A stretch of DNA of 64,000 nt from Paludibacteraceae bacterium (GTDB lineage: Bacteria > Bacteroidota > Bacteroidia > Bacteroidales > Paludibacteraceae), in the NCBI GenBank assembly GCA_028694915.1, contig JAQVJY010000008.1:1-64000 (forward strand). Direction: 5' to 3'. Positions 37,942 through 47,478 of the stretch are shown here, in pieces (the first letter of the stretch is position 1; each line of letters opens with the position of its first letter). The notes beneath the pieces were generated by a model. It worked only from the letters and a program-made list of their open reading frames with translations. It was not told where the DNA came from and did no database searches. Both the position numbers and the translations under genes were made by a program.

Positions 37942-38656
37942 GAGCTATGATGTCGTGTGTTTGGGCTATGAATGCATTCAAATTGTCGTGTGTCAAATTG
38001 GTGGTATCAATCGGCTTATGAATAATCATCTCCATTTTTCCTGGCTTGATATAAGCTGAACGTGGAGGTAGCGCATCGAATGCGCCACGAATAGTGATAG
38101 GTACTACGGGTAAATGCAAGTCGGCAGCAATACTAAAGGCGCCACGTTTAAATTTACCAATAACTCCTGTACGTGTACGACTTCCTTCTGGGAAAATAAC
38201 TACTGATGAACCATTTCGTAAACGTTCTTCGGCTTTTTCTATACTATGTTTTGCTTTTAGCGCGTTGCTGCGGTCGATAAATATATGACCTGCGGCTTCG
38301 CAAGCCTTACCAACAAGCGGAATTTTACGAATTTCCTGTTTCATAATCCATTTGAAACGGCTGTCGAGCCAACCGTAAATCAAAAAAATATCGAGTATAC
38401 TTTGATGATTAGCAATAAAAATATACGATTGTTTGGGATCGTAGTTTTCTCGACCAACAATACGAACACGAACTAAACCGAGTGCACAAATGACTCTGGA
38501 CCAGACCATAGCAGGGTAGTAGCCCCATTTGTGATCGCCAAATAAGGTGGACATAATAATGGTGACGATGGCCGTTAAAGCGGTAGCAATGATGGCTAAA
38601 GGCAAGAATACAATCAGTAAATATATGACGACAAAAGGATTGATACGACGTTTCAT
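37931..38656 (-). CDS. plsC: 1-acyl-sn-glycerol-3-phosphate acyltransferase
   Basis: The 241-residue membrane-associated enzyme has an N-terminal hydrophobic helix pair, the catalytic HX4D motif in ANHQSILD and the substrate motif FPEGSRTR, followed by VPITIRGAFDALP. It adds the second acyl chain to lysophosphatidic acid. It heads an operon with the PorE-like and DUF4268 genes and has a -7 box 26 bases upstream. Confidence 0.93.
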   Translation of the reverse strand: MKRRINPFVVIYLLIVFLPLAIIATALTAIVTIIMSTLFGDHKWGYYPAMVWSRVICALGLVRVRIVGRENYDPKQSYIFIANHQSILDIFLIYGWLDSRFKWIMKQEIRKIPLVGKACEAAGHIFIDRSNALKAKHSIEKAEERLRNGSSVVIFPEGSRTRTGVIGKFKRGAFSIAADLHLPVVPITIRGAFDALPPRSAYIKPGKMEMIIHKPIDTTNLTHDNLNAFIAQTHDIIAHEL

Positions 38657-38682
38657 AAAGCGATGATGGAATTTTTATAAGG

Positions 38683-38690
38683 CAAAGTTA
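38683..38690 (-). promoter_or_regulatory. Putative -7 box of plsC
   Basis: On the minus strand TAACTTTG matches TAnnTTTG and lies 26 bases before the plsC ATG. Confidence 0.55.
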
Positions 38691-38862
38691 CTCGTTTTTT
38701 TTGATATCGGTGCAATATTCATTTACTATAATTTTAAACGTTGATATTTTTATTTATTGTCCTTTTTGCATGTTCTTTTTCTGTTTTTATCGTGTTTCAG
38801 TTGAGATAATGCGTTATGAACTATTTTCTACTTTTTGGGTGATGTTTTTGTGCTAAAAAACA

Positions 38863-38892
38863 TTGGTTTTATTACAAAAAAAAGTACCTTTG
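38863..38892 (+). promoter_or_regulatory. Promoter of thrS (-33 TTG, -7 TACCTTTG)
   Basis: TTG at 38863-38865 and TACCTTTG at 38885-38892 are 19 bases apart, the usual spacing. The ATG follows 40 bases later; no T-box-like leader is visible. Confidence 0.7.
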
Positions 38893-38932
38893 CAGACTTA
38901 AACGAAAAATAATCAGATTCGATACACTCATT

Positions 38933-40879
38933 ATGATTAAAGTAACATTTCCAGACGGTTCTGCGCGTGAATACGAACAAGGTATTTCATCGTTACAAAT
39001 TGCCGAAAGCATTAGTCCTCGTTTAGCTGCCGAGGTATTAGCAGCTACAGTTAATGGCACCGTATATGATTTGGCTCGTCCTATCACACAAGATGCCACG
39101 TTGAAACTTCATAAATGGGAAGATGATGCCGCTAAGCATACATTTTGGCACACGTCGGCTCACTTGTTGGCCGAAGCTTTAACAGAACTTTATCCAGGTA
39201 TTAAATTTGGTATTGGTCCTGCTATCGAAAATGGCTTTTATTATGATGTAGAACCACCTAAAGGAACGGTTATAAAAGAAACGGACTTAGAAGCTATTGA
39301 AAAGAAAATGCTCGAATTGGCGGCTAAGAAAGAAGCCGTTGTTCGCGAAGATATTACCAAAGCTGAAGCTTTGAAATTGTTTGCTGATAAAAATGAAACC
39401 TATAAAACCGAACTTATTAGCGAATTAGAAGATGGTACTATTACGTTGTATCGTCAAGGTGCATTCGTTGATTTGTGTCGTGGCCCTCACTTACCAAATG
39501 CTGGTGAAATTAAAGCGGTTAAATTATTGAGCGTAGCTGGTGCTTACTGGCGCGGCGACGAAAAACGTCCTCAATTGACACGTATATATGGTGTTACTTT
39601 CCCTAAGAAAAAACAATTAGACGAATATCTTGCGTTGCTCGAAGAGGCTAAAAAACGCGACCATCGTAAGATTGGTAAAGAGATGGAGCTGTTTGCTTTT
39701 TCTGATACAGTAGGTAAAGGATTGCCATTGTGGTTACCAAAAGGTACTGCTTTACGTTTGCGTTTGGAAGATTTCTTGAAGGTGATCCAAAAACGATTTG
39801 GTTACCAACAAGTGATGACACCTCATATTGGTAACAAACAACTTTACGTAACATCTGGTCACTATGCTAAATACGGAAAAGATTCATTCCAACCAATTCA
39901 TACACCAGAAGAGGGTGAAGAATATTTGTTGAAACCAATGAATTGCCCTCACCACTGCGAAATTTACAAAGTAACGCCTAAATCATACAAAGATTTGCCA
40001 TTGCGTTTGGCTGAATTTGGCACGGTTTACCGTTATGAGCAGAGTGGCGAGTTACATGGATTAACACGTGTTCGTAGCTTTACACAAGACGATGCTCACT
40101 TATTCTGTCGTCCCGATCAATTGAAAGATGAGTTCTTGAAAGTAATGGATATTATCTTTATTATTTTCAAAGCATTGGATTTTGAGAATTTTGAAGCTCA
40201 AATTTCATTACGCGACCCAAATAATACTGAAAAATATATTGGCTCGGACGAAAATTGGGAAAAAGCAGAAAGTGCTATCGTGGAAGCTTGCCAAGAAAAA
40301 GGGCTGAAAGCGCGTGTTGAATTAGGTGAAGCTGCTTTTTATGGACCAAAACTCGACTTTATGGTGAAAGATGCTATCGGACGTCGTTGGCAGTTGGGTA
40401 CTATTCAGGTAGATTATAACTTACCAGAACGTTTTGAACTTGAATATACTGGTGCTGACAACCAAAAACACCGTCCAGTGATGATTCACCGTGCGCCATT
40501 TGGTTCTATGGAACGCTTTGTGGCTGTGTTGATTGAACATACTGGTGGTAAATTCCCATTATGGTTAACGCCAGAACAAGCGGTAGTGTTGCCAATCAGC
40601 GAAAAATTCAATGATTATGCACAAGAAGTTGCCAATCGTTTGAATATTTTGGACGTGCGTGCTATTGGTGATTTCAGAAACGAAAAAATTGGTCGTAAAA
40701 TTCGCGATAATGAATTGAAACGTATTCCTTATTTGCTTGTTGTGGGAGAAAAAGAGATGGCAGATGGTACGATCGCCGTGCGTAAGCAGGGTGATGGTGG
40801 CGATCAAGGTACAATGACCCCTGACGAATTTGCAAAAATGATTAACGATCAAGTTAAAGAGCAATTAAGTAACTACTAA
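38933..40879 (+). CDS. thrS: Threonyl-tRNA synthetase
   Basis: The 648-residue protein has an N-terminal TGS domain ([16 protein letters not shown]), an editing domain with [11 protein letters not shown], and a class II core. Motif 2 lies around [21 protein letters not shown], with zinc-site [11 protein letters not shown]. The C-terminal anticodon domain begins near [12 protein letters not shown]. It charges tRNA-Thr and edits mischarged serine. infC does not follow, and the gene ends at a strong terminator. Confidence 0.97.
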   Translation: MIKVTFPDGSAREYEQGISSLQIAESISPRLAAEVLAATVNGTVYDLARPITQDATLKLHKWEDDAAKHTFWHTSAHLLAEALTELYPGIKFGIGPAIENGFYYDVEPPKGTVIKETDLEAIEKKMLELAAKKEAVVREDITKAEALKLFADKNETYKTELISELEDGTITLYRQGAFVDLCRGPHLPNAGEIKAVKLLSVAGAYWRGDEKRPQLTRIYGVTFPKKKQLDEYLALLEEAKKRDHRKIGKEMELFAFSDTVGKGLPLWLPKGTALRLRLEDFLKVIQKRFGYQQVMTPHIGNKQLYVTSGHYAKYGKDSFQPIHTPEEGEEYLLKPMNCPHHCEIYKVTPKSYKDLPLRLAEFGTVYRYEQSGELHGLTRVRSFTQDDAHLFCRPDQLKDEFLKVMDIIFIIFKALDFENFEAQISLRDPNNTEKYIGSDENWEKAESAIVEACQEKGLKARVELGEAAFYGPKLDFMVKDAIGRRWQLGTIQVDYNLPERFELEYTGADNQKHRPVMIHRAPFGSMERFVAVLIEHTGGKFPLWLTPEQAVVLPISEKFNDYAQEVANRLNILDVRAIGDFRNEKIGRKIRDNELKRIPYLLVVGEKEMADGTIAVRKQGDGGDQGTMTPDEFAKMINDQVKEQLSNY

Positions 40880-40895
40880 TAAGTAGTCATTCAAT

Positions 40896-40927
40896 AAAAA
40901 AAGGAACGTGAAAACGTTCCTTTTTTT
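40896..40927. terminator. Terminator after thrS with a GAAA tetraloop
   Basis: A 14-bp perfect stem (40896-40909 with 40914-40927) is closed by GAAA, with A- and T-rich ends. It serves the convergent thrS and the gene ending at 40944. Confidence 0.9.
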
Positions 40928-40943
40928 ATTGAATTGAAACTTT

Positions 40944-41702
40944 CTATTCTCCTGCAACATAGGAACCTTTTAAGTTTAAGGTGGTATGTCCTAGTCCATT
41001 TAGAGCAGTTCCTGCTAGTGTAAATGTGGCACCAGCATTTTTTACGTTGCCACTATAGGTGAGTGTTATAGTTATACCGCTCGCTAAATCTGCTTTTGAA
41101 ATAGTAGTTGGGGTCACTGTAAATGTACCATCTGAAGTACCAGATTTTGGCGTAATTGTTAGAGTTGCATCGCTAGTAATATTGTCAATTTGTAAAAAGA
41201 GTGATTTGGTTATCACCGTTCCTTTTACTGGAGCGACAAACTCAATTTCGTCTTTATTGATAGGTTGTCCAAACAAAGCGACTTTTTTCCCATTATTATT
41301 ATAAATAGTGAACGTCATAATGTCTGAAAAGGCATGAGTGGCTACGCCATATTTGGCATAGGCTCTAAAAAAATATGTGCCAGGTTTGTCTCCTAATTTT
41401 GAAAACATATCAATGGTAAATGTTCCATCGCTTACAATAGATTCAGACGTAAAACGAGTTCCTGATAAATCGGATGCTGCGGAACTATTTTTACGATAGT
41501 AAATACCTGTTTCGTTAATGGTATTACCGTTAGAAACTACTGTGACATATACATTGGGAGCTTGATAATAAGCTGTAACAACTGGTGTCCCGGTAGCGAA
41601 TGCTGGTGGTGGTTCATGGTCGTTTTTCTCGTCGGCCCAGCTGCTGACGCATAGTAATAAAAAACCTGCTAAAAACATCGAATGTAGGGCATGTGTTTTC
41701 AT
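40944..41702 (-). CDS. Secreted beta-rich protein with modules like the neighbouring endonuclease I
   Basis: From the ATG at 41702 the 252-residue protein has a signal peptide (MKTHALHSMFLAGFLLLC, SSWA cleavage); the longer frame lacks it. It contains an FN3-like strand region ending GTYFFRAYAKYG and a C-terminal module (DATLTITPKSGTSDGTF) rich in Thr/Ser. The endonuclease upstream has the same two modules at its C-terminus. No enzymatic domain is visible. It may be a secreted accessory or a duplicated remnant. The -7 box at 41742-41749 supports its own promoter. Confidence 0.7.
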   Translation of the reverse strand: MKTHALHSMFLAGFLLLCVSSWADEKNDHEPPPAFATGTPVVTAYYQAPNVYVTVVSNGNTINETGIYYRKNSSAASDLSGTRFTSESIVSDGTFTIDMFSKLGDKPGTYFFRAYAKYGVATHAFSDIMTFTIYNNNGKKVALFGQPINKDEIEFVAPVKGTVITKSLFLQIDNITSDATLTITPKSGTSDGTFTVTPTTISKADLASGITITLTYSGNVKNAGATFTLAGTALNGLGHTTLNLKGSYVAGE

Positions 41703-41741
41703 AATTTGACCAATTTTAAAGTTAAAAAACAATAATAATCG

Positions 41742-41749
41742 CAAATATA
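41742..41749 (-). promoter_or_regulatory. Putative -7 box of the secreted beta-rich protein
   Basis: On the minus strand TATATTTG lies 39 bases before the ATG at 41702. Confidence 0.5.
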
Positions 41750-41777
41750 GTTATATTTTACAATAAACCAAGTTTTA

Positions 41778-41821
41778 TTTACTAAAAAAAGCGGGCTAAA
41801 TTAGCCCGCTTTTTTTAGTAA
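41778..41821 (-). terminator. Long terminator hairpin after the endonuclease gene
   Basis: A 22-bp perfect inverted repeat centred on GCGGGCTAA/TTAGCCCGC with almost no loop has A- and T-rich ends. It separates the endonuclease from the downstream secreted-protein gene. Confidence 0.9.
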
Positions 41822-41837
41822 ATAGTTTCGATATAAG

Positions 41838-43373
41838 TTAGTTACCTCCTATATTGTGTACTTTGTTCACTCCATTCCCACTAATGGTGAGGGTTGCGCC
41901 ATTATTTCCTTCATTTCGTGTAAGGGTTATTTTTTTACCCGCAGTTGCTTCCGCGGCAGTTAGTGTAATGGTGGTAGTGTCGGTTGTTGCGAACTTATAA
42001 TTGCCATTATTATTGGTTAGCGTAATAGTAATATCGCTCGTTACATTCGATATTTTTATAAATAACTCTTTGGAATTCGATTCGCCAAAAGCAATATCAT
42101 TAGTGACTAAAGTCCCCATAACAAGATTAGGTCCCAAGCCTACTTGAGCAGGATCTATAATGGTAAATGAACTTTGTACCGAATAACTGGTGCCTATACT
42201 GTTGGTGGCGTACGCTTTAAAATAATACGTTCCAGGTGTTGTCAATGATGAAATATCTACAGTAAAAGCACCTGTGGTGGTGGCTGTGGGATTAGCTACT
42301 ATTTTCGTTCCTGCCCCATTACTAAAACCGCTTGTATTACTCCACTCAATACCATTTTCTGTTATAGCAGCATCACCTGTGCTGGCAATGTTTCCACCAG
42401 CAGTTATGCCTTCAGTGTAGGTTGGTGTATTGACTATCGGAGCACCAGGTGTTTCACAAGGACATCCTTGATCTGTAAAGGATGCATCATAAGAGGATAC
42501 TAATTTTGAAAAGTCAACACTTTTAGTTGTGCTATCGCCCCACATATATTCTGCTAAACAGGGATAATCAATAAATGGATTACGATTGCCTTGGTGTACA
42601 TAAATAGCATCATTACGTATGCGCTCTTTTGATGAAACTGGATCTTCGCGATGCCATTTCATCAATAAACTAACGGAATAAGGGGTAAATTCGGAAACAC
42701 TATTTGCGTAAGCAACCATCACTTGTGCCTCGGCTGTTTGTGCTAAATTTTTATCTCGGTAGCGAGTAAGCATATAAAAATAAGTACGAGCAAGGTCTCC
42801 TTTGTAGCCAGCATCACCTGGATCAAAAATGGTTGTTCCAATCCCATCACTTGTATATGCAGCCGATCCTCCTTTACCATAACCAATATCACAATTTTTA
42901 GGCTTGGCTGGTAAATCTCCGTAAGGATAATTATTGCGTGCAGAATTCATACGAATGTCTGTAGGGTAAATATGAAAGGCGTCGCTCACCATGGGCGAAG
43001 CTTTACCAAACCAACTCTGCGGAACAGTGTGCTCTTTATTCCAACCTGTTCCACATTCTGTAGCAGAGGATCCTCCCTCTGTGGATTTGTAAGGTTTAGA
43101 GGAGTAAATATCTTCTAGTGTATTGTTCGGCCCATTATTAAAATCAGAAGGAGAAGTTGCGGCCGCATACACTTGCTCTAGCAAACTACTATAACCAATC
43201 ACTGTATGGCTTTTGATAATGTCATATAATGCTATTCGAAGAGCATCACTAGTACTTGATGTGTTATTGGCAGATGAGTAATAATTGGTGGGAACTTCAG
43301 CAAATGTGCCAAGCGTGTAGGTGAGTAGCAAAAATGCTAGCGTCATCCGTTTTAAAAAAGTGTGTGTGTTCAT
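41838..43373 (-). CDS. Secreted endonuclease I (EndA/NucM family) with C-terminal beta modules
   Basis: The 511-residue protein has a signal peptide (LLTYTLGTFA). A nuclease domain at about residues 30-300 carries NKEHTVPQSWF with H115, the His-metal motif of the endonuclease I family, and RNNYPYGDLP. After a CPCETPGAP linker there is an FN3-like region (TYYFKAYATNSIG) and a Thr-rich C-terminal module. It probably degrades extracellular or periplasmic DNA. I did not see a clear type IX secretion C-terminal signal. The modules are shared with the gene at 40944-41702. Confidence 0.9.
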   Translation of the reverse strand: MNTHTFLKRMTLAFLLLTYTLGTFAEVPTNYYSSANNTSSTSDALRIALYDIIKSHTVIGYSSLLEQVYAAATSPSDFNNGPNNTLEDIYSSKPYKSTEGGSSATECGTGWNKEHTVPQSWFGKASPMVSDAFHIYPTDIRMNSARNNYPYGDLPAKPKNCDIGYGKGGSAAYTSDGIGTTIFDPGDAGYKGDLARTYFYMLTRYRDKNLAQTAEAQVMVAYANSVSEFTPYSVSLLMKWHREDPVSSKERIRNDAIYVHQGNRNPFIDYPCLAEYMWGDSTTKSVDFSKLVSSYDASFTDQGCPCETPGAPIVNTPTYTEGITAGGNIASTGDAAITENGIEWSNTSGFSNGAGTKIVANPTATTTGAFTVDISSLTTPGTYYFKAYATNSIGTSYSVQSSFTIIDPAQVGLGPNLVMGTLVTNDIAFGESNSKELFIKISNVTSDITITLTNNNGNYKFATTDTTTITLTAAEATAGKKITLTRNEGNNGATLTISGNGVNKVHNIGGN

Positions 43374-43526
43374 TGGTTAAAAAGGTTATAAAAATAAGGT
43401 GTTAAGTAGATAGTTGGTTTTTATAAAAAACAAAAATCGCACAAATTTAGACTATTTTTTTAAAAAAAATCGGAGTTTTTTTTTAAAAAATACGTTTTTA
43501 ATAAAAAAAATAGTTTGTGAGTGTGG

Positions 43527-45713
43527 TTAATTACCCATTTCAGATAAGAATTTGAGCCGTACCAAGCGGATTTCTATTTCGGTGTATTCGTCTTCTCCCA
43601 AATCACGTAAGGCATCACTGATATTATCTGTTTGTGCTTGATTTTTGAAGTATTCAAATATTTCTTCTAAATGTTCTTCGTCCATTATTTCATTTAAGAA
43701 ATAATCGATATTGATTTTGGTACCTGAATAAACAATAGTGTCTATTTCGTCTAATAATTCGTTAAAATCGAGACCTTTGGATTCGGCTAAATCATCAAGT
43801 GCTACTTGGCGGTCGATGGCTTGTATGATTTCGATTTTTAGTTTTGACTTATTAGCCACTGTACGTACACGTAAATCTTCAGGACGCTCAATTTCATTTT
43901 CACGTACGTGAGTACGTATCAAGTCCACAAATTCTTGACCATAGCGTTTGGCTTTACCAATACCAACACCAGGAATATTTTGAAGTTCGTCAATGGTAAT
44001 AGGGTAGGTGGTAGCCATAGCTTCTAATGAAGGATCTTGGAAGATAACGAATGGAGGTAACTCCATGTGTTTCGACATCTTTTTACGTAAATCCTTTAGC
44101 ATGGTGAATAAAGCTGGATCCATTGCCCCAGAACCACCGCCACGTTGTGGAGTTTCTTCCACTTCATCGCTGAACTCATTATCTTTAGAGATAGTGAATG
44201 AAGTTGGCTTCTTTAAATAGTCTTGACCAGCTTTGGTAATTTTTAATACACCGTAATTCTCTATTTCTTTAGCAATGTAACCATTAATCATGGCTTGGCG
44301 AATGACCGCACCTAAAAGGGCACCTTCTTCACCAGTAACGGAACCAAACATTTCTAACTCTTCGAGGTGATACGACTTGATTTCAGCGGTTTCTTTACCG
44401 TTGAGAATGTCGATGATAACTTCGGCTTTGAATTTTTCTTTGCCTGCTACCATCGTTTCTAATACTGCACATAATAAATCTTGAGCTTCCACTTGTTTCT
44501 TTGGGTTGAGACAGTTATCACAATTACCGCAGTTGTCCTCAGTGTATTCTTCGCCGAAATAATGCAATAGCAATTTGCGTCGACAAATAGACGATTCGGC
44601 ATAGGCGGCCGTTTCTATTAAAAGTTGTTTACCGATTTCCTGCTCGGCTACAGGTTTCCCTTGCATAAATTTTTCGAGTTTCTGCAAGTCTTTGTTATTA
44701 TAAAAAGCGATACATTGACCCTCGCCACCATCGCGCCCTGCACGTCCAGTTTCTTGGTAATAACCTTCCAAGCTTTTTGGAATATCGTAGTGAATAACGT
44801 AGCGTACATCGGGTTTGTCAATTCCCATACCAAAAGCAATGGTAGCAACAATCACTTCTACCTTTTCCATTAAGAATTTATCTTGATTTTCGGACCGAAT
44901 AGCCGAATCCATACCAGCATGATAGGCCAATGCCGAAATACCGTTCAATTGTAGAGCCTCCGTTATTTCTTCTACCTTTTTACGGCTAAGGCAATAAATA
45001 ATACCTGATTTACCTGCTTGTGATTTTACGAATTTGATTAATTCTTTATCAATATTGGTATTTTTAGGGCGTACTTCATAGTAAAGGTTTGGCCTGTTGA
45101 ACGACGATTTAAAAACTGTAGCATTTGTCATGCCCAATGTTTTTTGAATATCGTGTTGTACCTTTGGCGTAGCAGTAGCGGTAAGCGCTATCACAGGAGC
45201 TTTGCCTATTTCATTGATGATAGGTCGTATACGTCGATATTCAGGACGAAAATCATGTCCCCATTCTGAAATACAATGTGCTTCGTCTACGGCATAAAAA
45301 GAAATTTTGATGGTACGTAAGAACGCCACATTTTCTTCTTTTGTAAGCGATTCAGGAGCAACGTACAACAATTTCGTTTTATTGCGTCGTAAATCAGCTT
45401 TTACTTCTTCAATAGCAGCTTTGTTGAGCGATGAATTTAAGAAATGAGCCACACCATCTTCTTCGCTGAAGTTACGCATAGCATCTACTTGATTTTTCAT
45501 CAAAGCGATGAGCGGCGAAATAACAATGGCTGTTCCTTCCATCATCAAGGACGGAAGTTGGTAGCACAACGATTTGCCACCTCCTGTAGGCATTAATACA
45601 AATGTATCTTTGCCGTCCAAAACGTTTTGAATAATGGCTTCTTGATTCCCTTTAAAGGTATCAAAGCCAAATTTTTTCTTTAATTCTTCGGTTAAAACCG
45701 ATTGTTTTGCCAT
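43527..45713 (-). CDS. recQ: ATP-dependent DNA helicase RecQ
   Basis: The 728-residue protein has helicase motif I MPTGGGKSLCYQLP (42-48 core), motif II VDEAHCISEWGHDFRPEY and motif VI GRAGRDG. A zinc cluster CRRKLLLHYFG...CGNCDNC, an RQC winged-helix and an HRDC domain (LPPFVIFQDPSLEAMA) follow. A further acidic C-terminal extension of about 100 residues (EEHLEEIFEYF) goes beyond the E. coli length. It unwinds recombination and replication intermediates. Confidence 0.96.
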   Translation of the reverse strand: MAKQSVLTEELKKKFGFDTFKGNQEAIIQNVLDGKDTFVLMPTGGGKSLCYQLPSLMMEGTAIVISPLIALMKNQVDAMRNFSEEDGVAHFLNSSLNKAAIEEVKADLRRNKTKLLYVAPESLTKEENVAFLRTIKISFYAVDEAHCISEWGHDFRPEYRRIRPIINEIGKAPVIALTATATPKVQHDIQKTLGMTNATVFKSSFNRPNLYYEVRPKNTNIDKELIKFVKSQAGKSGIIYCLSRKKVEEITEALQLNGISALAYHAGMDSAIRSENQDKFLMEKVEVIVATIAFGMGIDKPDVRYVIHYDIPKSLEGYYQETGRAGRDGGEGQCIAFYNNKDLQKLEKFMQGKPVAEQEIGKQLLIETAAYAESSICRRKLLLHYFGEEYTEDNCGNCDNCLNPKKQVEAQDLLCAVLETMVAGKEKFKAEVIIDILNGKETAEIKSYHLEELEMFGSVTGEEGALLGAVIRQAMINGYIAKEIENYGVLKITKAGQDYLKKPTSFTISKDNEFSDEVEETPQRGGGSGAMDPALFTMLKDLRKKMSKHMELPPFVIFQDPSLEAMATTYPITIDELQNIPGVGIGKAKRYGQEFVDLIRTHVRENEIERPEDLRVRTVANKSKLKIEIIQAIDRQVALDDLAESKGLDFNELLDEIDTIVYSGTKINIDYFLNEIMDEEHLEEIFEYFKNQAQTDNISDALRDLGEDEYTEIEIRLVRLKFLSEMGN

Positions 45714-46123
45714 TAAATATCCTCTGATTAATGAAAAAATGTCACAATAAAGCGGTCTGTTTTAAAGCAGATGTTTGGTTTTATCTTGGTGTATAATTTT
45801 GATTATAAATCAATTGCCTCTATCTTCGAGAGGTCTTATAGCAGCCATTTTGAATGCCGATGAATCATTAAACAAATTTAAGTACAAAATTCTGATATAT
45901 CCAAATGTTTTTACATAAATATAATATAAATTCTCTAATTTAGGATGTATTTATGAAATTATCGGTGATAGATGTTGCAGGATAATACGCTATACTATTA
46001 AGGCTTAATACTTTAATTTATAATTATTTAGAATCTAAAGAGAAATTATCTTTTCTAACTCAATCAAATTTATTTTTAGGGCTTCATAGTGGATAGCCTC
46101 TGAAAATGTAGTACTTTTGCAGC
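45714..46123. other. AT-rich intergenic region between recQ and a DbpA-like helicase gene
   Basis: This 410-base divergent region holds no ORF of credible length on either strand. I see the -7 box of the helicase at its right end (46112-46119) and a possible minus-strand -7 box reading TAAATTTG at 45873-45880, far upstream of recQ. A weak CCTCT/AGAGG hairpin lies near 45820. No tRNA, riboswitch or repeat was recognised. Confidence 0.5.
46112..46119 (+). promoter_or_regulatory. Putative -7 box four bases before the helicase ATG
   Basis: TACTTTTG fits TAnnTTTG and ends at 46119, with the ATG at 46124. If used, transcription would begin at or within one or two bases of the start codon. No -33 box is clear. 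Confidence 0.5.
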
Positions 46124-47434
46124 ATGAATATTTCTTTACAAGATACGAGTCAATTATTGGCTAAGTTGGGCGTTACCATGCTCAATCCCATGCAAAAGCA
46201 TGCTATTGCTGCCATACACGAAAAGCCAGAAGTGGTGCTACTTTCTCCCACAGGAACAGGTAAAACGCTCGCTTTTATGGTGCCAATTATCGTACAGATT
46301 AATCCTGATTTAGCCCAAATACAAGCGTTAATATTAGTGCCAAGTCGCGAATTGGCTCAACAAATTGAGCAAGTTGTGCGTGCTTTAGGCGCTGGTTTTA
46401 AAGCAAACGCTATATATGGAGGACGCGCAGGTTATCAGGATAAGTTGGACTTAAAACATCCTCCAGCATTACTTATTGGTACACCAGGACGCGTGGCCGA
46501 CCATTTGCGCCGTGGTAGTTTTAATACGGATGCTATTCAAACCATCGTGCTCGATGAATTTGATAAATCGCTGGAAATTGGTTTTGAAAAAGACATGGCT
46601 GAAATCATTAATGCGTTGCCTAAAGTTAGAAAACGTATATTGACCTCTGCTACTACCAAAACAGAACTTCCGGGATTTTTACGAATGAAACAGCCCTTGA
46701 TTCTTGATTATTTGTGGCAAGGTAATAAGCATTTACGTATGCGTAGCGTGATGGCTACTTCGTTTGATACGCGCGAAACGTTAGCTAAATTATTGGTTCA
46801 CTTGGGCAATCAGCCAGGTATTATTTTTTGTAATTTCAAAGAATCGATACGAGATGTTAGTGAAACGCTCACTCGAAAAGGCATTGAACATGGTTGTTTT
46901 TCGAGCAATATGGATCAGAATGAACGCGAAAAGGTGTTGGTGAAATTTCGTAATGGAACGTTGCAACTTATTGTCGCTTCCGATTTGGCAGCACGTGGAT
47001 TAGATATTCCAGAGCTACGGTTTATCATTCATTTTGAATTGCCTAATACGGAGACGGATTTTACGCATCGAAATGGTAGAACAGCTCGTATGAATAGCGA
47101 CGGTACAGCGTACATTATCATTGCCCGCAATCAACCATTACGCGAGTATTTGCCTGAGTTAAAAGAGGAAAAATTAGCAGACAATAAACAACTTCAAAAG
47201 TCGAAGATAAAAACGCTTTACATAGCGGGCGGTCGCCGCGATAAAATTTCCAAAGCAGATATTGCTGGTTTATTCTTAAAGCAAGGACAGTTGAACGTCA
47301 CGGAACTAGGTCGCATTGAAGTTAAACAGGATTGCGCCTATGTGGCTGTGCCGGCTTCTAAAACGGGTAAACTTGTCGATTTACTCAATAATAGTAAGCT
47401 CAAGACGAAACGCGTTCGCATCAGTGAACTATAA
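46124..47434 (+). CDS. DbpA-like DEAD-box RNA helicase with DEFD in motif II
   Basis: The 436-residue protein has a Q-motif-like LNPMQKHAI, motif I SPTGTGKT (41-48), GTPGR and motif II as D144-E-F-D147 instead of DEAD. Motif III reads TSATT and motif VI HRNGRTAR. After about residue 360 comes a DbpA-type RNA-binding domain (KIKTLYIAGGRRDKISKADI), which in DbpA recognises 23S rRNA hairpin 92. A role in 50S assembly is likely by homology. The N-terminal ATG is required to keep the Q motif. Confidence 0.9.
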   Translation: MNISLQDTSQLLAKLGVTMLNPMQKHAIAAIHEKPEVVLLSPTGTGKTLAFMVPIIVQINPDLAQIQALILVPSRELAQQIEQVVRALGAGFKANAIYGGRAGYQDKLDLKHPPALLIGTPGRVADHLRRGSFNTDAIQTIVLDEFDKSLEIGFEKDMAEIINALPKVRKRILTSATTKTELPGFLRMKQPLILDYLWQGNKHLRMRSVMATSFDTRETLAKLLVHLGNQPGIIFCNFKESIRDVSETLTRKGIEHGCFSSNMDQNEREKVLVKFRNGTLQLIVASDLAARGLDIPELRFIIHFELPNTETDFTHRNGRTARMNSDGTAYIIIARNQPLREYLPELKEEKLADNKQLQKSKIKTLYIAGGRRDKISKADIAGLFLKQGQLNVTELGRIEVKQDCAYVAVPASKTGKLVDLLNNSKLKTKRVRISEL

Positions 47435-47478
47435 AAAATAACGCCCGATTTATCAAAGTAAATCGGGCGTTATTTTTT
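47433..47478. terminator. Bidirectional terminator between helicase and NlpC/P60 genes
   Basis: A 20-bp perfect stem around AACGCCCGATTTA/TAAATCGGGCGTT with a six-base loop is A-rich on one side and T-rich on the other. It sits between two convergent genes and overlaps their ends by one or two bases. Confidence 0.9.

Noticed and set aside
38693-38932. Ribosomal-leader or T-box riboswitch before thrS
   Set aside because: The sequence is AT-rich with no T-box signature or antiterminator pair; the promoter lies only 40 bases before the ATG.
45714-46123. Small gene in the recQ-helicase gap
   Set aside because: All frames are broken within a few codons; the longest ATG frames are about ten residues.
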